Positions 26,954-35,791 of a stretch of 64,000 bases of DNA are shown in pieces. This DNA is from Devosia litorisediminis (GTDB lineage: Bacteria > Pseudomonadota > Alphaproteobacteria > Rhizobiales > Devosiaceae), in assembly GCF_018334155.1 (NCBI RefSeq), contig NZ_JAGXTP010000001.1, positions 2,418,001 through 2,482,000 on the forward strand, given 5' to 3'. A model generated the notes under the pieces. The model did no database searches and had not been told where the DNA came from. It was given only the letters and a program-made list of their open reading frames with translations. Both the position numbers and the translations under genes were made by a program. Every line of letters begins with the position of its first letter. The first letter of the stretch is position 1.

Positions 26954-27352
26954 ATGGCAAAACCGCAAGACACCAAAGGTCAGTCCGACAGCGCCCAAGG
27001 GGTGACGCACGATCTTGCATCGCGCATTGCCCTGGCCAAGCGGGATCGCGCCGTCGAGGACAACAGAGCCTCGGCTGAAGCATCCCCGGAGATGAGCGGT
27101 ATGGCGCGCGGCATGCGCATCGGTACCGAGTTCATCGCCGCGATCCTGGTGGGTGCCGTATTCGGCTACCTCATCGATCTTGGCCTGGGGACCAGCCCCT
27201 GGGGTTTGCTCATCATGTTGTTGGTGGGCTTCGCCGCTGGAATACTCAATGTCACCCGCGTGGTGGCGCAAATGAATGCCGCATCGCCTGCCCCGGCTGG
27301 GTCCGATATGGGACCTGACGAGACAGACGAAGATGATAACGATGACGCTTAG
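26954..27352 (+). CDS. atpI: ATP synthase protein I (AtpI)
   Basis: A 132-residue membrane protein and first gene of the F0 operon. A charged N-terminal part is followed by two hydrophobic helices (about residues 59-76 and 82-103) with a Gly-rich first helix, as in the AtpI/Q family, and an acidic tail rich in Asp. AtpI assists assembly of the c-ring and ion supply in other bacteria. Ribosome-binding sequence GAGGAG precedes the ATG. atpB follows after 11 bp. Confidence 0.88.
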   Translation: MAKPQDTKGQSDSAQGVTHDLASRIALAKRDRAVEDNRASAEASPEMSGMARGMRIGTEFIAAILVGAVFGYLIDLGLGTSPWGLLIMLLVGFAAGILNVTRVVAQMNAASPAPAGSDMGPDETDEDDNDDA

Positions 27353-27363
27353 AGGGCTCTATC

Positions 27364-28140
27364 TTGGCCGGTACTGATCCGATCCACCAATTCGTCATCG
27401 AGGACATGTTCCCGCTGTTTACCGTTGGCGGTGACGGCACCGAGGGTTCTGGCCTCAATTTCGCTTTCACCAATTCGGCGCTGTTCATGGTCGCAACCGT
27501 TGCGATCATCGCTCTGTATCTGATCCTGTCGACCGGATCGAAGAGTGTGGTGCCAAATCGGGCGCAGCTTCTCAGCGAGCTGGTCTATGGCTTCGTGGCC
27601 AATATGGTGCGAAGCGCCGCCGGCACCGCCGGCATGACCTTCTTCCCGCTGGTGTTCAGCCTGTTCACTTTCATCTTCGTGGCCAACATGCTCGGCATGG
27701 TGCCGTATTTCTTCACTGTGACCAGCCACATCATCGTCACCTTCGCGCTGTCGATGCTGGTGTTCCTGACCGTGGTGATCTACGGCTTCGCCAAGAACGG
27801 CCCGAAATTCCTCAAGCTGTTCGTGCCTTCAGGCGTGCCCGGCTACATTCTCCCCATCGTGGCGCCAATCGAGTTCATCTCGTTCATGAGCCGCCCGATC
27901 TCGCTTTCCGTGCGTCTGTTCGGCAATATCCTTGCCGGTCACATCACGCTCAAAGTCTTCACCGGTTTCATCGTCACCATGAGTAGCCTGGGTTTCCTGG
28001 GTATTCTGGGGTCGGCGCTGCCGCTGATCATGGCCGTTGCGCTCACCGGCCTTGAGTTTCTCGTCGGTGCTGTTCAGGCTTACGTTTTCGCTGTCCTGAC
28101 CTGCATGTATCTCAACGACGCGATCCACCCATCTCACTAA
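27364..28140 (+). CDS. atpB: ATP synthase F0 subunit a
   Basis: Subunit a forms the proton half-channels beside the c-ring. The 258-residue protein starts at a TTG (GAGGG 7 nt upstream), which gives the usual [14 protein letters not shown] beginning. It has about five to six helices. The essential Arg is Arg184 in SLSVRLFGN, and the C-terminal helices contain [17 protein letters not shown]. It lies between atpI and atpE in the normal order. Confidence 0.96.
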   Translation: MAGTDPIHQFVIEDMFPLFTVGGDGTEGSGLNFAFTNSALFMVATVAIIALYLILSTGSKSVVPNRAQLLSELVYGFVANMVRSAAGTAGMTFFPLVFSLFTFIFVANMLGMVPYFFTVTSHIIVTFALSMLVFLTVVIYGFAKNGPKFLKLFVPSGVPGYILPIVAPIEFISFMSRPISLSVRLFGNILAGHITLKVFTGFIVTMSSLGFLGILGSALPLIMAVALTGLEFLVGAVQAYVFAVLTCMYLNDAIHPSH

Positions 28141-28206
28141 CTACCAGTCACGGCGGGCTGTTCCGCCAGAACCCCCGCTTAAAAGTCGCTTGAAAGGACT
28201 ATTATA

Positions 28207-28434
28207 ATGGAAGCTGAAGCCGCAAAGTACATCGGTGCCGGTATTGCTTGTTTCGGTATGGCTGGCGCCGCCATCGGCGTTGCCAACATCTTCGGCAACT
28301 TCCTGTCGGGCGCCCTGCGCAACCCGTCGGCTGCTCCGAGCCAGTTCTCGAACCTGATCTTCGGCTTCGCCGTGACCGAAGCTCTGGGCATCTTCTCGTT
28401 CCTGGTTGCCCTGATCCTGCTGTTCGTCGTCTAA
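28207..28434 (+). CDS. atpE: ATP synthase F0 subunit c
   Basis: The 75-residue proteolipid that forms the rotating c-ring. Two hydrophobic helices flank the polar loop RNPSA. The proton-binding carboxylate is Glu58 in AVTEALGIF of the second helix. The first helix contains the small-residue pattern [18 protein letters not shown] precedes the ATG. The 66-bp gap before it and the 103-bp gap after it are larger than elsewhere in the operon, which may help produce its higher copy number. Confidence 0.97.
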   Translation: MEAEAAKYIGAGIACFGMAGAAIGVANIFGNFLSGALRNPSAAPSQFSNLIFGFAVTEALGIFSFLVALILLFVV

Positions 28435-28537
28435 GACGCTACGCTGCGATCACGATCTTCCGCAGCCGGGCTCGGTCCGGCTGCGCGCTATTCTCCGGCG
28501 TGATGCCGGCTGACCGGATTTAACGGGACCTCACCTG

Positions 28538-29167
28538 ATGGTAACGCAAGCTTACGCCGAAGAAGCGGCTGTACCGGCCGAAGGGCAAGTCGACGCGCAT
28601 GGCGCCACCGATGCAACCCACGCCGACCCCACCGCTGATACTCATGCCACGACCGAAGCCCATGGTGGCGAGCATGATTCGGGCGTGTTCCCGCCCTTTG
28701 ACCCAGCAACATTCCCATCGCAGCTGCTCTGGCTCGCCATTACCTTTGGTGCGCTCTACCTGCTGATGAGCAAGATTGCCCTGCCCCGCATTGGCGGCAT
28801 TCTGGAGAACCGCAAGGCGATCATGGATGCCGATCTGGCAGCCGCCGACGCCTCGCGTCAGAAGACCGATGCAGCGATTGCCGCTTATGAAGCCGCTCTT
28901 GCTGCGGCCAAGGCCAAGGCTCAGGGCATTGCCAATGAGAGCCGCGAGGCAATCCAGGCTGATCTGGCTGCCAAGCGTGGCGCTGTCGAAGCTGATTTGA
29001 CCTCCAAGGTCGCGGCCGCTGAGACCCGCATCGCAGCCACCAAGGCTGAGGCGCTGACTCACGTCGATGAAATCGCCACCGAAACTGCCCAGACCGTCGT
29101 GACCCAGCTGGTCGGCGATGTGTCGGCTGACAGCGTTCGCGCTGCGGTCGCCAAGGCCAAGGAGTAA
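28538..29167 (+). CDS. ATP synthase F0 subunit b'
   Basis: A 209-residue b-type stator subunit. An unusually long N-terminal segment of about 60 residues, rich in Ala, His, Asp and Thr, precedes the single membrane helix LLWLAITFGALYLLMSKIAL. The rest is a charged, Ala-rich coiled coil that pairs with subunit b. Alphaproteobacteria carry both b' and b, and the order b' then b here is standard. The gene ends 5 bp before atpF. Confidence 0.93.
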   Translation: MVTQAYAEEAAVPAEGQVDAHGATDATHADPTADTHATTEAHGGEHDSGVFPPFDPATFPSQLLWLAITFGALYLLMSKIALPRIGGILENRKAIMDADLAAADASRQKTDAAIAAYEAALAAAKAKAQGIANESREAIQADLAAKRGAVEADLTSKVAAAETRIAATKAEALTHVDEIATETAQTVVTQLVGDVSADSVRAAVAKAKE

Positions 29168-29172
29168 GCGAG

Positions 29173-29655
29173 ATGGAATTCGACAATAGCTTCTACGCTC
29201 TTGTAGCGCTGGTCATCTTCCTGGGTCTGGCGATGTATTTCGGCATTCCCAAGATCATCGGCGCCATGCTGGACAAGCAGATCCAGAAGATCGCCGACGA
29301 TCTGGCCGAAGCTAAGAAGCTGCGCGAAGAAGCCGCTGCCCTGCTCGTTGAATATGAGCAGAAGCGTGTGGCTGCAGAAGGCGAAGCCGAAGGCATCATC
29401 GCCGCTGCCAAGGAAGAGGCGACCCGCCTCACCGCCGAGGCACAGGCATCGCTGGCTGATCTGGTCGCCCGTCGCACCAAGTCGGTGGAAGACAAGATCG
29501 CTCAGGCGGAAGCTCAGGCTGTCGCTGAAGTGCGTGCGCGCTCGGCCGACGTCGCCATCGAGGCAGCCCGTCTGGTGCTGACCGACGAGATGAACCGCAA
29601 GGGCGGTGAAGTCGTCGACAAGGCCATCGCCGATGTGGGCAATCGCCTGAACTAG
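29173..29655 (+). CDS. atpF: ATP synthase F0 subunit b
   Basis: The second b-type stator subunit, 160 residues. A short N-terminal membrane helix (YALVALVIFLGLAMYFGIP) is followed by a long charged coiled coil reaching the F1 head. It is the last gene of the F0 operon and is followed by a strong terminator. The F1 genes are not in this window, as is usual in Alphaproteobacteria. Confidence 0.95.
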   Translation: MEFDNSFYALVALVIFLGLAMYFGIPKIIGAMLDKQIQKIADDLAEAKKLREEAAALLVEYEQKRVAAEGEAEGIIAAAKEEATRLTAEAQASLADLVARRTKSVEDKIAQAEAQAVAEVRARSADVAIEAARLVLTDEMNRKGGEVVDKAIADVGNRLN

Positions 29656-29678
29656 GGTTTGGCGCGTTCAAGATTCGA

Positions 29679-29705
29679 AGGCGGGCAGCAATGCCCGCCT
29701 TTTTT
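29679..29705 (+). terminator. Rho-independent terminator of the F0 operon
   Basis: A 9-bp perfect stem AGGCGGGCA/TGCCCGCCT with a 4-nt loop, followed by a run of Ts, 24 bp after the atpF stop. Confidence 0.92.
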
Positions 29706-29827
29706 GTTTGGCTGGGCCCCTTGGTGCCTCCCCTGACAGTGCAGGTTGGCAGGCAGGCAGCACAAATCACTGTACCCATGCACCGGGCGCGATTGACGCC
29801 CCGCGGAATCTCAACCATGGTGAAATC

Positions 29828-30006
29828 ACTGCGGGAGAGACTGGTTTTTCTCCAGCGCCGAAGGAGCAACCGCCCCGGAAACTCTCAGGCCAAAGGACCG
29901 CAGGACGCTACAACTCTGGAAAGCGGATCGGCATATTGCCGGGTCCCACCGAAGGAGCAACCGGCGCTCAGCCGGGAAATCTCTCAGGTGATCAGGACAG
30001 AGGGGG
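29828..30006 (+). ncRNA. Tandem glycine riboswitch
   Basis: Two consecutive glycine aptamers precede gcvT. Both contain the hallmark CCGAAGGAGCAA, at 29858 and 29949, and the conserved CTCTCAGG, at 29882 and 29981. The first ends in a CAAAGGACCGCAGG element and the second in ATCAGGACAGAGG. The glycine-cleavage genes start 61 bp after the second aptamer. Such riboswitches usually turn expression on when glycine is abundant, by a change near the ribosome-binding site or a terminator; which one applies here is unclear, as no T-rich terminator is visible. Confidence 0.95.
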
Positions 30007-30067
30007 CACGGAACTCGCCGCAAGGTGAGTGCAATCGTGTCACCGAGTTCATATCCGGAAAGAGTTG

Positions 30068-31234
30068 ATGGCCCAAACCACAGCCCAAGACCTCAAGACC
30101 ACCCCATTGTTCGAGCGTCACAATGATGCTGGCGGCCGCATGGTCGAGTTCGGGGGCTACAGCCTTCCCGTACAATACCCCGCCGGCATCATGGCCGAGC
30201 ACAAATGGACCCGCGAAGCCGCCGGCCTGTTTGATGTTTCCCATATGGGTCCCAGCTTTTTGCGCCTGAGCAGTCCCAGCGGCGACGCCGAGGCCGATCA
30301 TGCCGCGATTGCCGCCATAATCGAACCGCTGATCTGTGGCGACATTGCCGGGCTCAAGCCCGGCCAGATCCGCTACACCCTGCTGCTCAATGAAACCGGC
30401 GGCGCCATTGACGATCTGATGGTAGCCCGCTCTGCCACCACGGCGGGCGAGCTTTATATTGTGGTCAATGCCGGCACCAAGGAGGGCGATTTCGCCCGTA
30501 TCGCAGCCGCTGCCGGGGACCGCGCCGAACTGGTGCGCGCCGATGACGGTGCGCTGATGGCGCTGCAGGGCCCGCAGGCTGTTGCAGTTGCGGCAGTCTT
30601 GCTGCCCGGCGTGGCTGAACTGGGCTTCATGCAATACACCCCCATCGAGTGGCAGGGCGCCATCCTGATGGTCGCGCGCGCTGGCTATACCGGCGAAGAC
30701 GGCGTTGAAATTCTGTGTCCAGCCGACAAGGCACACGCGCTGTGGGACACGCTTCTGGCCGATGAACGCGTCAGGCCAGTTGGCCTTGGCGCCCGCGACA
30801 GCCTGCGTCTGGAAGCCGGTCTGCCGCTCTATGGCCACGACCTGAACGAAACCGTTTCTCCGGTTGAAGCCGGTCTTGGTTTTGCCATTTCCAAGCGTCG
30901 CCGCGAGGCCGCTGATTTTCCCGGCGCCAAGCGCATCCTGGCTGAACGCGAAAACGGTCCGACCCGCATCCGTGTCGGCCTGATCGTGGCCGGCGCCCCG
31001 GCCCGCGAAGGCGCCGAAATTCTCGACGCATCCGGCACGGCGATTGGCGTGGTCACCAGCGGCGGTTTCGCGCCCTCGCTGGGCAAGGCCATCGCTCTGG
31101 GATTTGTGCCGCCCAGCCACGCCGAGATCGGCAACACGCTGCAGGTCAGCGTGCGCGGCCGTGCCCAATCTGCCGAAGTGGTGGCGACGCCCTTCGTGCC
31201 TCATCGTTATTTCCGCAAGCCCAAAGCCAGTTGA
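30068..31234 (+). CDS. gcvT: Aminomethyltransferase, glycine cleavage T protein
   Basis: Transfers the aminomethyl carbon from the H-protein lipoate to tetrahydrofolate and releases ammonia. The 388-residue protein shows the family start with FGGYSLPVQYPAGI, the DVSHMG motif, GYTGEDGVEI and LRLEAGLPLYGHD. The ATG at 30068 is preferred over a frame extension to 30029; GGAAAGAG lies upstream. It is the first gene behind the glycine riboswitch, and gcvH follows after 10 bp. Confidence 0.97.
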   Translation: MAQTTAQDLKTTPLFERHNDAGGRMVEFGGYSLPVQYPAGIMAEHKWTREAAGLFDVSHMGPSFLRLSSPSGDAEADHAAIAAIIEPLICGDIAGLKPGQIRYTLLLNETGGAIDDLMVARSATTAGELYIVVNAGTKEGDFARIAAAAGDRAELVRADDGALMALQGPQAVAVAAVLLPGVAELGFMQYTPIEWQGAILMVARAGYTGEDGVEILCPADKAHALWDTLLADERVRPVGLGARDSLRLEAGLPLYGHDLNETVSPVEAGLGFAISKRRREAADFPGAKRILAERENGPTRIRVGLIVAGAPAREGAEILDASGTAIGVVTSGGFAPSLGKAIALGFVPPSHAEIGNTLQVSVRGRAQSAEVVATPFVPHRYFRKPKAS

Positions 31235-31244
31235 GGGATCGCTC

Positions 31245-31610
31245 ATGACCACCAAGTTCACCCCTGATCACGAATATATCCGCGTCGAGGGCGCTACCGG
31301 CGTTGTGGGGATCACCCCCTACGCTCAGGAAGCGCTGGGCGATATCGTCTTTGTAGAGCTGCCCAGCGTCGGCAAGGTGCTCAAGAAGGGCGACGAAGCT
31401 GCTGTTGTTGAATCTGTCAAAGCCGCATCGGAAATCTATGCTCCGGTCGCGGGCACCGTCACCGAAGTCAACGAAGCGCTGTCGGGCGAACCCGGCCTGA
31501 TCAACACCGATCCCGAAGCGGGCGGCTGGATCTACAAGATCGCCATCGCCGATGCCGGCGAGCTCGACGCCCTGCTTGATGATGCGGCCTATGCCGATTT
31601 GACGAAGTAA
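31245..31610 (+). CDS. gcvH: Glycine cleavage system H protein
   Basis: The lipoylated carrier that shuttles the aminomethyl group between the P, T and L proteins. The 121-residue protein has the typical YTPDHEY-like start (FTPDHEYIRV) and the lipoylation site Lys59 in ESVKAASEIYAP. Length and the GDIVFVELP strand match the family. The start at 31245 is chosen since the longer frame lies inside gcvT. It is the second gene of the operon. Confidence 0.97.
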   Translation: MTTKFTPDHEYIRVEGATGVVGITPYAQEALGDIVFVELPSVGKVLKKGDEAAVVESVKAASEIYAPVAGTVTEVNEALSGEPGLINTDPEAGGWIYKIAIADAGELDALLDDAAYADLTK

Positions 31611-31619
31611 CGGACACTC

Positions 31620-32963
31620 ATGCGCTACCTCCCCCATTCCGAAGCCGAACGCACCGAGATGCTTGGCGTCATCGGTGCAGCCAATGTCGATGCTCTGTTC
31701 AGCGCCGTCCCCGAGGGCGCGCTCAAGAGCTTTGATCTCGGCCTGCCAGCCCACAGCCCAGAATTTCTGGTCGAAGCCCATATGCGGGCTCTGGCCGGCC
31801 AGAACCATGCCGGGTCCGATGGTCCGTTCTTTGTTGGTGCCGGCGCCTATCGCCACCATGTGCCAGCCACGGTCGATCATCTGATCCAGCGTTCGGAATG
31901 GCTGACCGCCTACACGCCCTATCAGCCGGAGATCTCGCAGGGCACCCTGCAGATGCTGTTTGAATTCCAGACCCAGGTGGCCAAGCTCACCGGCATGGAT
32001 GTGGCGAACGCATCGCTTTATGACGGCTCCACCGGCACCGCTGAGGCCGTGCTGATGGCCCGCCGCCTGACCAAGCGCAACAAGATCGTGCTCTCGGGCG
32101 GTCTGCACCCGCATTATCGCGACGTCGTCCGCGCCTATCTCAAGGACGATGCCGATCTTGAATGCCTGTCGGCATCGCCTGAAGGTCAGGGCGACATTCT
32201 CGATCATATCGATGAGCAGACCGCGGCCATTGTCGTGCAGACGCCCGATTTTTATGGCCATCTGCGCAATATCAAGACCGCTGCCGATGCGGCACACGCC
32301 AAGGGCGCGCTGCTGATCGTGGTGATCACCGAGATTGTCTCGCTGGGCCTGCTTGAAGCTCCCGGCGCGCTGGGTGCCGATATCGTGGTGGCCGAAGGCC
32401 AGTCGATCGGCAATGCGCTGAACTTTGGCGGCCCCTATCTGGGCCTGATGGCAACCCGCAAGGAGTTCATCCGCCAGATGCCCGGTCGTGTCTGTGGCGA
32501 AACCGTGGATGCCGAGGGACAGCGCGGCTTTGTGCTGACCCTGTCCACCCGCGAGCAGCATATCCGCCGCGAAAAGGCGACGAGCAATATCTGCACCAAT
32601 TCGGGTCTGTGCGCACTTGCCTTCTCGATCCACATGGCGCTGCTGGGTGAAGCTGGATATGTCCGGCTTGCCCGCCTCAACCACGCCAATGCCTGCAAGC
32701 TGGCCGATGCGCTGGAAACCGTTCCCGGTGTCGAGGTTCTCAACAGCACCTTCTTCAATGAAATGACCATCCGTACCAGCCAGCCCGCTGCCGCGCTCAT
32801 CGAGCGTCTGGCCAAGCGCGGCATTCTGGCCGGCGTGCCGGTCAGCCGCCTTGAGCCATCAGCTGTTGGTGTCGAAAAGCTGATCGTGCTGGCGGCGACC
32901 GAGCTGACCACTGATGGTGATATCGCCGCCCTGTGCAGCGCCCTGACGGAGGAACTGGCATGA
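31620..32963 (+). CDS. gcvPA: Glycine dehydrogenase (decarboxylating) subunit 1
   Basis: N-terminal half of the pyridoxal-phosphate-dependent P protein, which decarboxylates glycine. The 447-residue product has the subunit 1 signatures: AGAYRHHVP-like GAGAYRHHVPA, FLxxxxPYQPEISQGTLQ-like TPYQPEISQGTLQ, and DGSTGTAEAVLMA. It lacks the PLP lysine, which is on subunit 2. Its stop overlaps the gcvPB start (ATGA), indicating coupled synthesis in a 1:1 ratio. GcvP is one long chain in many proteobacteria; here it is split. Confidence 0.96.
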   Translation: MRYLPHSEAERTEMLGVIGAANVDALFSAVPEGALKSFDLGLPAHSPEFLVEAHMRALAGQNHAGSDGPFFVGAGAYRHHVPATVDHLIQRSEWLTAYTPYQPEISQGTLQMLFEFQTQVAKLTGMDVANASLYDGSTGTAEAVLMARRLTKRNKIVLSGGLHPHYRDVVRAYLKDDADLECLSASPEGQGDILDHIDEQTAAIVVQTPDFYGHLRNIKTAADAAHAKGALLIVVITEIVSLGLLEAPGALGADIVVAEGQSIGNALNFGGPYLGLMATRKEFIRQMPGRVCGETVDAEGQRGFVLTLSTREQHIRREKATSNICTNSGLCALAFSIHMALLGEAGYVRLARLNHANACKLADALETVPGVEVLNSTFFNEMTIRTSQPAAALIERLAKRGILAGVPVSRLEPSAVGVEKLIVLAATELTTDGDIAALCSALTEELA

Positions 32964-34507
32964 GCATGAACAATCAGGGTCGCCCAACCGGTACGGGCAC
33001 TTCGGGCTTTGCCTCCACATCGGGCTCATCCATGTTGCCCAATGAACCGCTGCTGTTCGAGATCGGCGATACCGAACACTCCGGCGTCGACCTGCCCGAC
33101 GCCAAGATCAGCAATGCCCGCCTGGGCGGTTTTGAGCGCAAGCTTCCCCTTGATCTGGCTGGCCTCACCGAGCCCGAGGCAATGCGGCACTATGTCCGTC
33201 TCAGCCGCCTCAACCACTCGATCGATAGCGGCATGTATCCGCTGGGTTCGTGCACGATGAAGCACAATCCGCGCCTCAACGAAAAGATGGCCCGCCTCCC
33301 CGGCTTTGCCGATATTCATCCGCTGCAGCCGGTCTCGACCGTGCAGGGCGCGCTCGAACTGATGAACGAACTCAGCCACTGGCTGATGACGTTGACCAAC
33401 ACAGCTGCCGTCGCGCTGAGCCCCAAGGCCGGCGCCCATGGCGAATTGCTGGGCATGATGGCGATCAAGGCCGCGCAGGAAGCGGCCGGTCAGGGTCATC
33501 GCAAGATCGTGCTGGTGCCCGAAAGCGCCCACGGCACCAACCCGGCAACTGCAGCTTTTCTGGGCTATTCGGTCAAGGCTATCCCGGCCCGCACCGATGG
33601 CACGGTGGACGTGCAGGCGGTCAAGGATGCCCTTTCACCCGAAGTGGCGGCAATCATGCTGACCAACCCCAATACCTGCGGCCTGTTCGAGCCTCAGGTG
33701 ATCGAGATTGCCAAGGCGATCCACGATGCGGGAGCGTTCTTCTACTGCGATGGTGCCAATTTCAACGCCATTATGGGTGTGGTGCGGCCGGGCGATCTGG
33801 GTATCGACGCCATGCACATCAATCTGCACAAGACCTTCTCGACGCCGCATGGCGGCGGCGGCCCAGGTGCGGGTCCAGTGGTGCTGTCGGCGGCGCTGGC
33901 TCCCTTTGCGCCGGTGCCCTTCGTGCGCAAGGGCGATAAGGGCCTGGAGCTGGTCGAACACACCCAGACCGGCGCTCTGGGCCGCATCACCGCCTTCCAG
34001 GGCCAGATGGGCATGTATGTCCGCGCCCTGACCTATATGCTCAGCCATGGCGGCGACGGGCTGGCTCAGGCGGCAGAAGACGCAGTGCTCAACGCCAATT
34101 ACATCAAGGCTCGCCTTGAGCATGTGTTCTCGGTGCCATTCACCGATTACCCGACCATGCACGAGGCGCTGTTCGACGATAGCTTTCTGGATGGCACGGG
34201 CGTTACCACGCTCGATTTCGCCAAGGCGCTGATCGACGAGGGTTTCCACCCCATGACCATGTACTTCCCGCTGGTGGTGCATGGTGCGATGCTGATCGAG
34301 CCGACCGAAAGCGAATCCAAGCAGACGCTGGACCGCTTCTGTGACGTGATGGAAGAACTCGCGCTCGATGCCAAGGCCGGCAATTCCGAGCGTTTCACCG
34401 CAGCTCCGCTCAATGCCCCGCGCCGGCGCCTTGATGAAACCCGCGCTGCGCGCTCACCCATTCTGAAATGGGAACGGCCAGACGATCTGCCCCAGGCAGC
34501 CGAATAA
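32960..34507 (+). CDS. gcvPB: Glycine dehydrogenase (decarboxylating) subunit 2
   Basis: PLP-binding half of the split P protein, 515 residues. It contains GSCTMKHNPR, the PESAHGTNPATAA segment, DGANFNA and the PLP lysine region HINLHKTFSTPHGGGGPG. The Met at 32960 overlaps the gcvPA stop and follows GGAGG; a frame extension to 32933 is less likely. The N-terminal ~30 residues are Gly/Ser/Thr-rich and probably disordered. It is the last gene of the glycine-cleavage operon and is followed by a strong terminator. The L protein gene is not here. Confidence 0.96.
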   Translation: MSMNNQGRPTGTGTSGFASTSGSSMLPNEPLLFEIGDTEHSGVDLPDAKISNARLGGFERKLPLDLAGLTEPEAMRHYVRLSRLNHSIDSGMYPLGSCTMKHNPRLNEKMARLPGFADIHPLQPVSTVQGALELMNELSHWLMTLTNTAAVALSPKAGAHGELLGMMAIKAAQEAAGQGHRKIVLVPESAHGTNPATAAFLGYSVKAIPARTDGTVDVQAVKDALSPEVAAIMLTNPNTCGLFEPQVIEIAKAIHDAGAFFYCDGANFNAIMGVVRPGDLGIDAMHINLHKTFSTPHGGGGPGAGPVVLSAALAPFAPVPFVRKGDKGLELVEHTQTGALGRITAFQGQMGMYVRALTYMLSHGGDGLAQAAEDAVLNANYIKARLEHVFSVPFTDYPTMHEALFDDSFLDGTGVTTLDFAKALIDEGFHPMTMYFPLVVHGAMLIEPTESESKQTLDRFCDVMEELALDAKAGNSERFTAAPLNAPRRRLDETRAARSPILKWERPDDLPQAAE

Positions 34508-34510
34508 GAC

Positions 34511-34543
34511 AAAGGGCCCGTGGATCACTCCACGGGCCCTTTT
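34511..34543. terminator. Bidirectional terminator between gcvPB and the lipoprotein gene
   Basis: A 14-bp stem beginning AAAGGGCCCGTGGA with a 4-nt loop and a flanking TTTT on the plus strand. As it sits between convergent genes it may stop both transcripts, though only the plus strand has a good T tract. Confidence 0.85.
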
Positions 34544-34566
34544 GCATTCGAACTGGATTGTCGCAA

Positions 34567-35154
34567 TCAGTTGCGAGTGTCGAAGCCGACCCAGATGGTG
34601 ATGTCCTCGCCGCCCAGATAGGGGATGGCGACATTCTCGATCACCTTGACGAATTCGGCGGACCGGGCGGTCGCATCGATCGGCACGGCAATGGTATATT
34701 TTTCCGAGAAGATGGCCTGCCCGTCGCGCTCGACGGCAAAGCGGATCGGAGCATTGACCGTTGTCTGCTTGCCCTGAGGGCCCAGCAGCACGCGGCCGGT
34801 AACACCCATATTGACGTTGATCAGGCCGTTCGACACCACGCAATTGCGCGTGCTCTCGTCGATCACGCCCTGATATTGCAGCGCGCGGGCGTCGCCCGTC
34901 TTGCCGCTACCATAGTAGAACATGGCTTCGCTGCCGGGGCGCACGCGGATCGGCGGGCACTGGCTGGCGATGGCTGGCAGGGCACTGCTCTGGGCCTGGG
35001 CGACCGCTGCAGGCGTCGCTGTGGCGTTTTGCAGGGTCTGTGTCTGGGTGGCGCTGCCGCCGCCAAACATGCTGCCCATCGAGCAGCCAGCCAGCAAGAC
35101 TGCGGCGGAGGCGGCTGCGGACAGGCGCAGAGCCAGGGGCGTGAATGTGGTCAT
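34567..35154 (-). CDS. Putative lipoprotein of unknown function
   Basis: A 195-residue protein with a lipobox LLAGC, the lipid-bearing Cys being residue 24. A Gly/Ala/Thr/Gln-rich linker follows. The mature domain has two further Cys (in QCPPIRV and RNCVVSNG) and a beta-rich pattern. AGGAG precedes the ATG at 35154. It is presumably an outer-membrane or periplasmic lipoprotein. I do not recognise a named domain. The peroxiredoxin gene lies 22 bp upstream on the same strand. Confidence 0.82.
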   Translation of the reverse strand: MTTFTPLALRLSAAASAAVLLAGCSMGSMFGGGSATQTQTLQNATATPAAVAQAQSSALPAIASQCPPIRVRPGSEAMFYYGSGKTGDARALQYQGVIDESTRNCVVSNGLINVNMGVTGRVLLGPQGKQTTVNAPIRFAVERDGQAIFSEKYTIAVPIDATARSAEFVKVIENVAIPYLGGEDITIWVGFDTRN

Positions 35155-35176
35155 CAGCAAATCTCCTGGCGCGATA

Positions 35177-35671
35177 TTAGCTGTTGGCGGCTTCAAGGGC
35201 CATCAGAATAGCAGGGGCACCGCTGGCACCGACGCCTGGGCCATCTTCCACGAAGATATCCTGCACGACGCCGTCCCGGATCAGCATTGCTGAGCGTGCC
35301 AGGCGTGGGCCCATGCCGGCGGCCGTCAGGTCCAGTTCAAGACCAAAGGCCTTGGCCAGTGCACCATTGCCGTCAGCGATGAAATCGATCTGGCCCAGAG
35401 CGCCGGTGTTTTCCGCCCAGGCTTTCATGACGTGATGATCATTGACCGCTGCGCAGATAATGCGCTCGACGCCTGCCGCCTTGAGCTTGGGCTGGTTGGC
35501 CAGAAAGCCGGGCAGATGATTGACGTGGCACGTCGGGGTGAAGGCGCCGGGCACGGTGAACAGAACCGTCACCCCCTGCCCCATCACTGCGTCGGTGGTG
35601 GTGTCGGAGATGCCGTCGGCATTGACGAGTTTGGTCGGCACGGACGGTAGCTTGCTGCCGCGTTCAATCAT
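35177..35671 (-). CDS. Peroxiredoxin, Prx5 type
   Basis: A 164-residue thiol peroxidase that reduces H2O2 and organic peroxides. The active site PGAFTPTCH holds the peroxidatic Cys48, and the domain continues with the Prx5-type HLPGFLANQPKLKAAGV and a terminal GPGVGASGA stretch. A second Cys in ICAAVN may not act as resolving residue; glutathione or glutaredoxin could serve. gshA is present elsewhere in the window. It probably forms a transcript with the downstream lipoprotein gene. Confidence 0.94.
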   Translation of the reverse strand: MIERGSKLPSVPTKLVNADGISDTTTDAVMGQGVTVLFTVPGAFTPTCHVNHLPGFLANQPKLKAAGVERIICAAVNDHHVMKAWAENTGALGQIDFIADGNGALAKAFGLELDLTAAGMGPRLARSAMLIRDGVVQDIFVEDGPGVGASGAPAILMALEAANS

Positions 35672-35791
35672 ATTCGGTAGACCTTATGACTATGGCTGCC
35701 AGCAGCAGCGCTTCACCACGCTCAATTGCTTCCGGAATAAGGGGCTTTGCCGGCCCAGACAAGGCCTTGGAGGGGTTTCCCCGTGCCGTGT

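Noticed and set aside
29984..31261. A 425-codon minus-strand frame opposite gcvT and the riboswitch
   Set aside because: Antisense to gcvT, no family signature, and it would run through a structured RNA.
31146..32684. A 512-codon minus-strand frame opposite gcvH and gcvPA
   Set aside because: Shadow frame of conserved glycine-cleavage genes; no motif.
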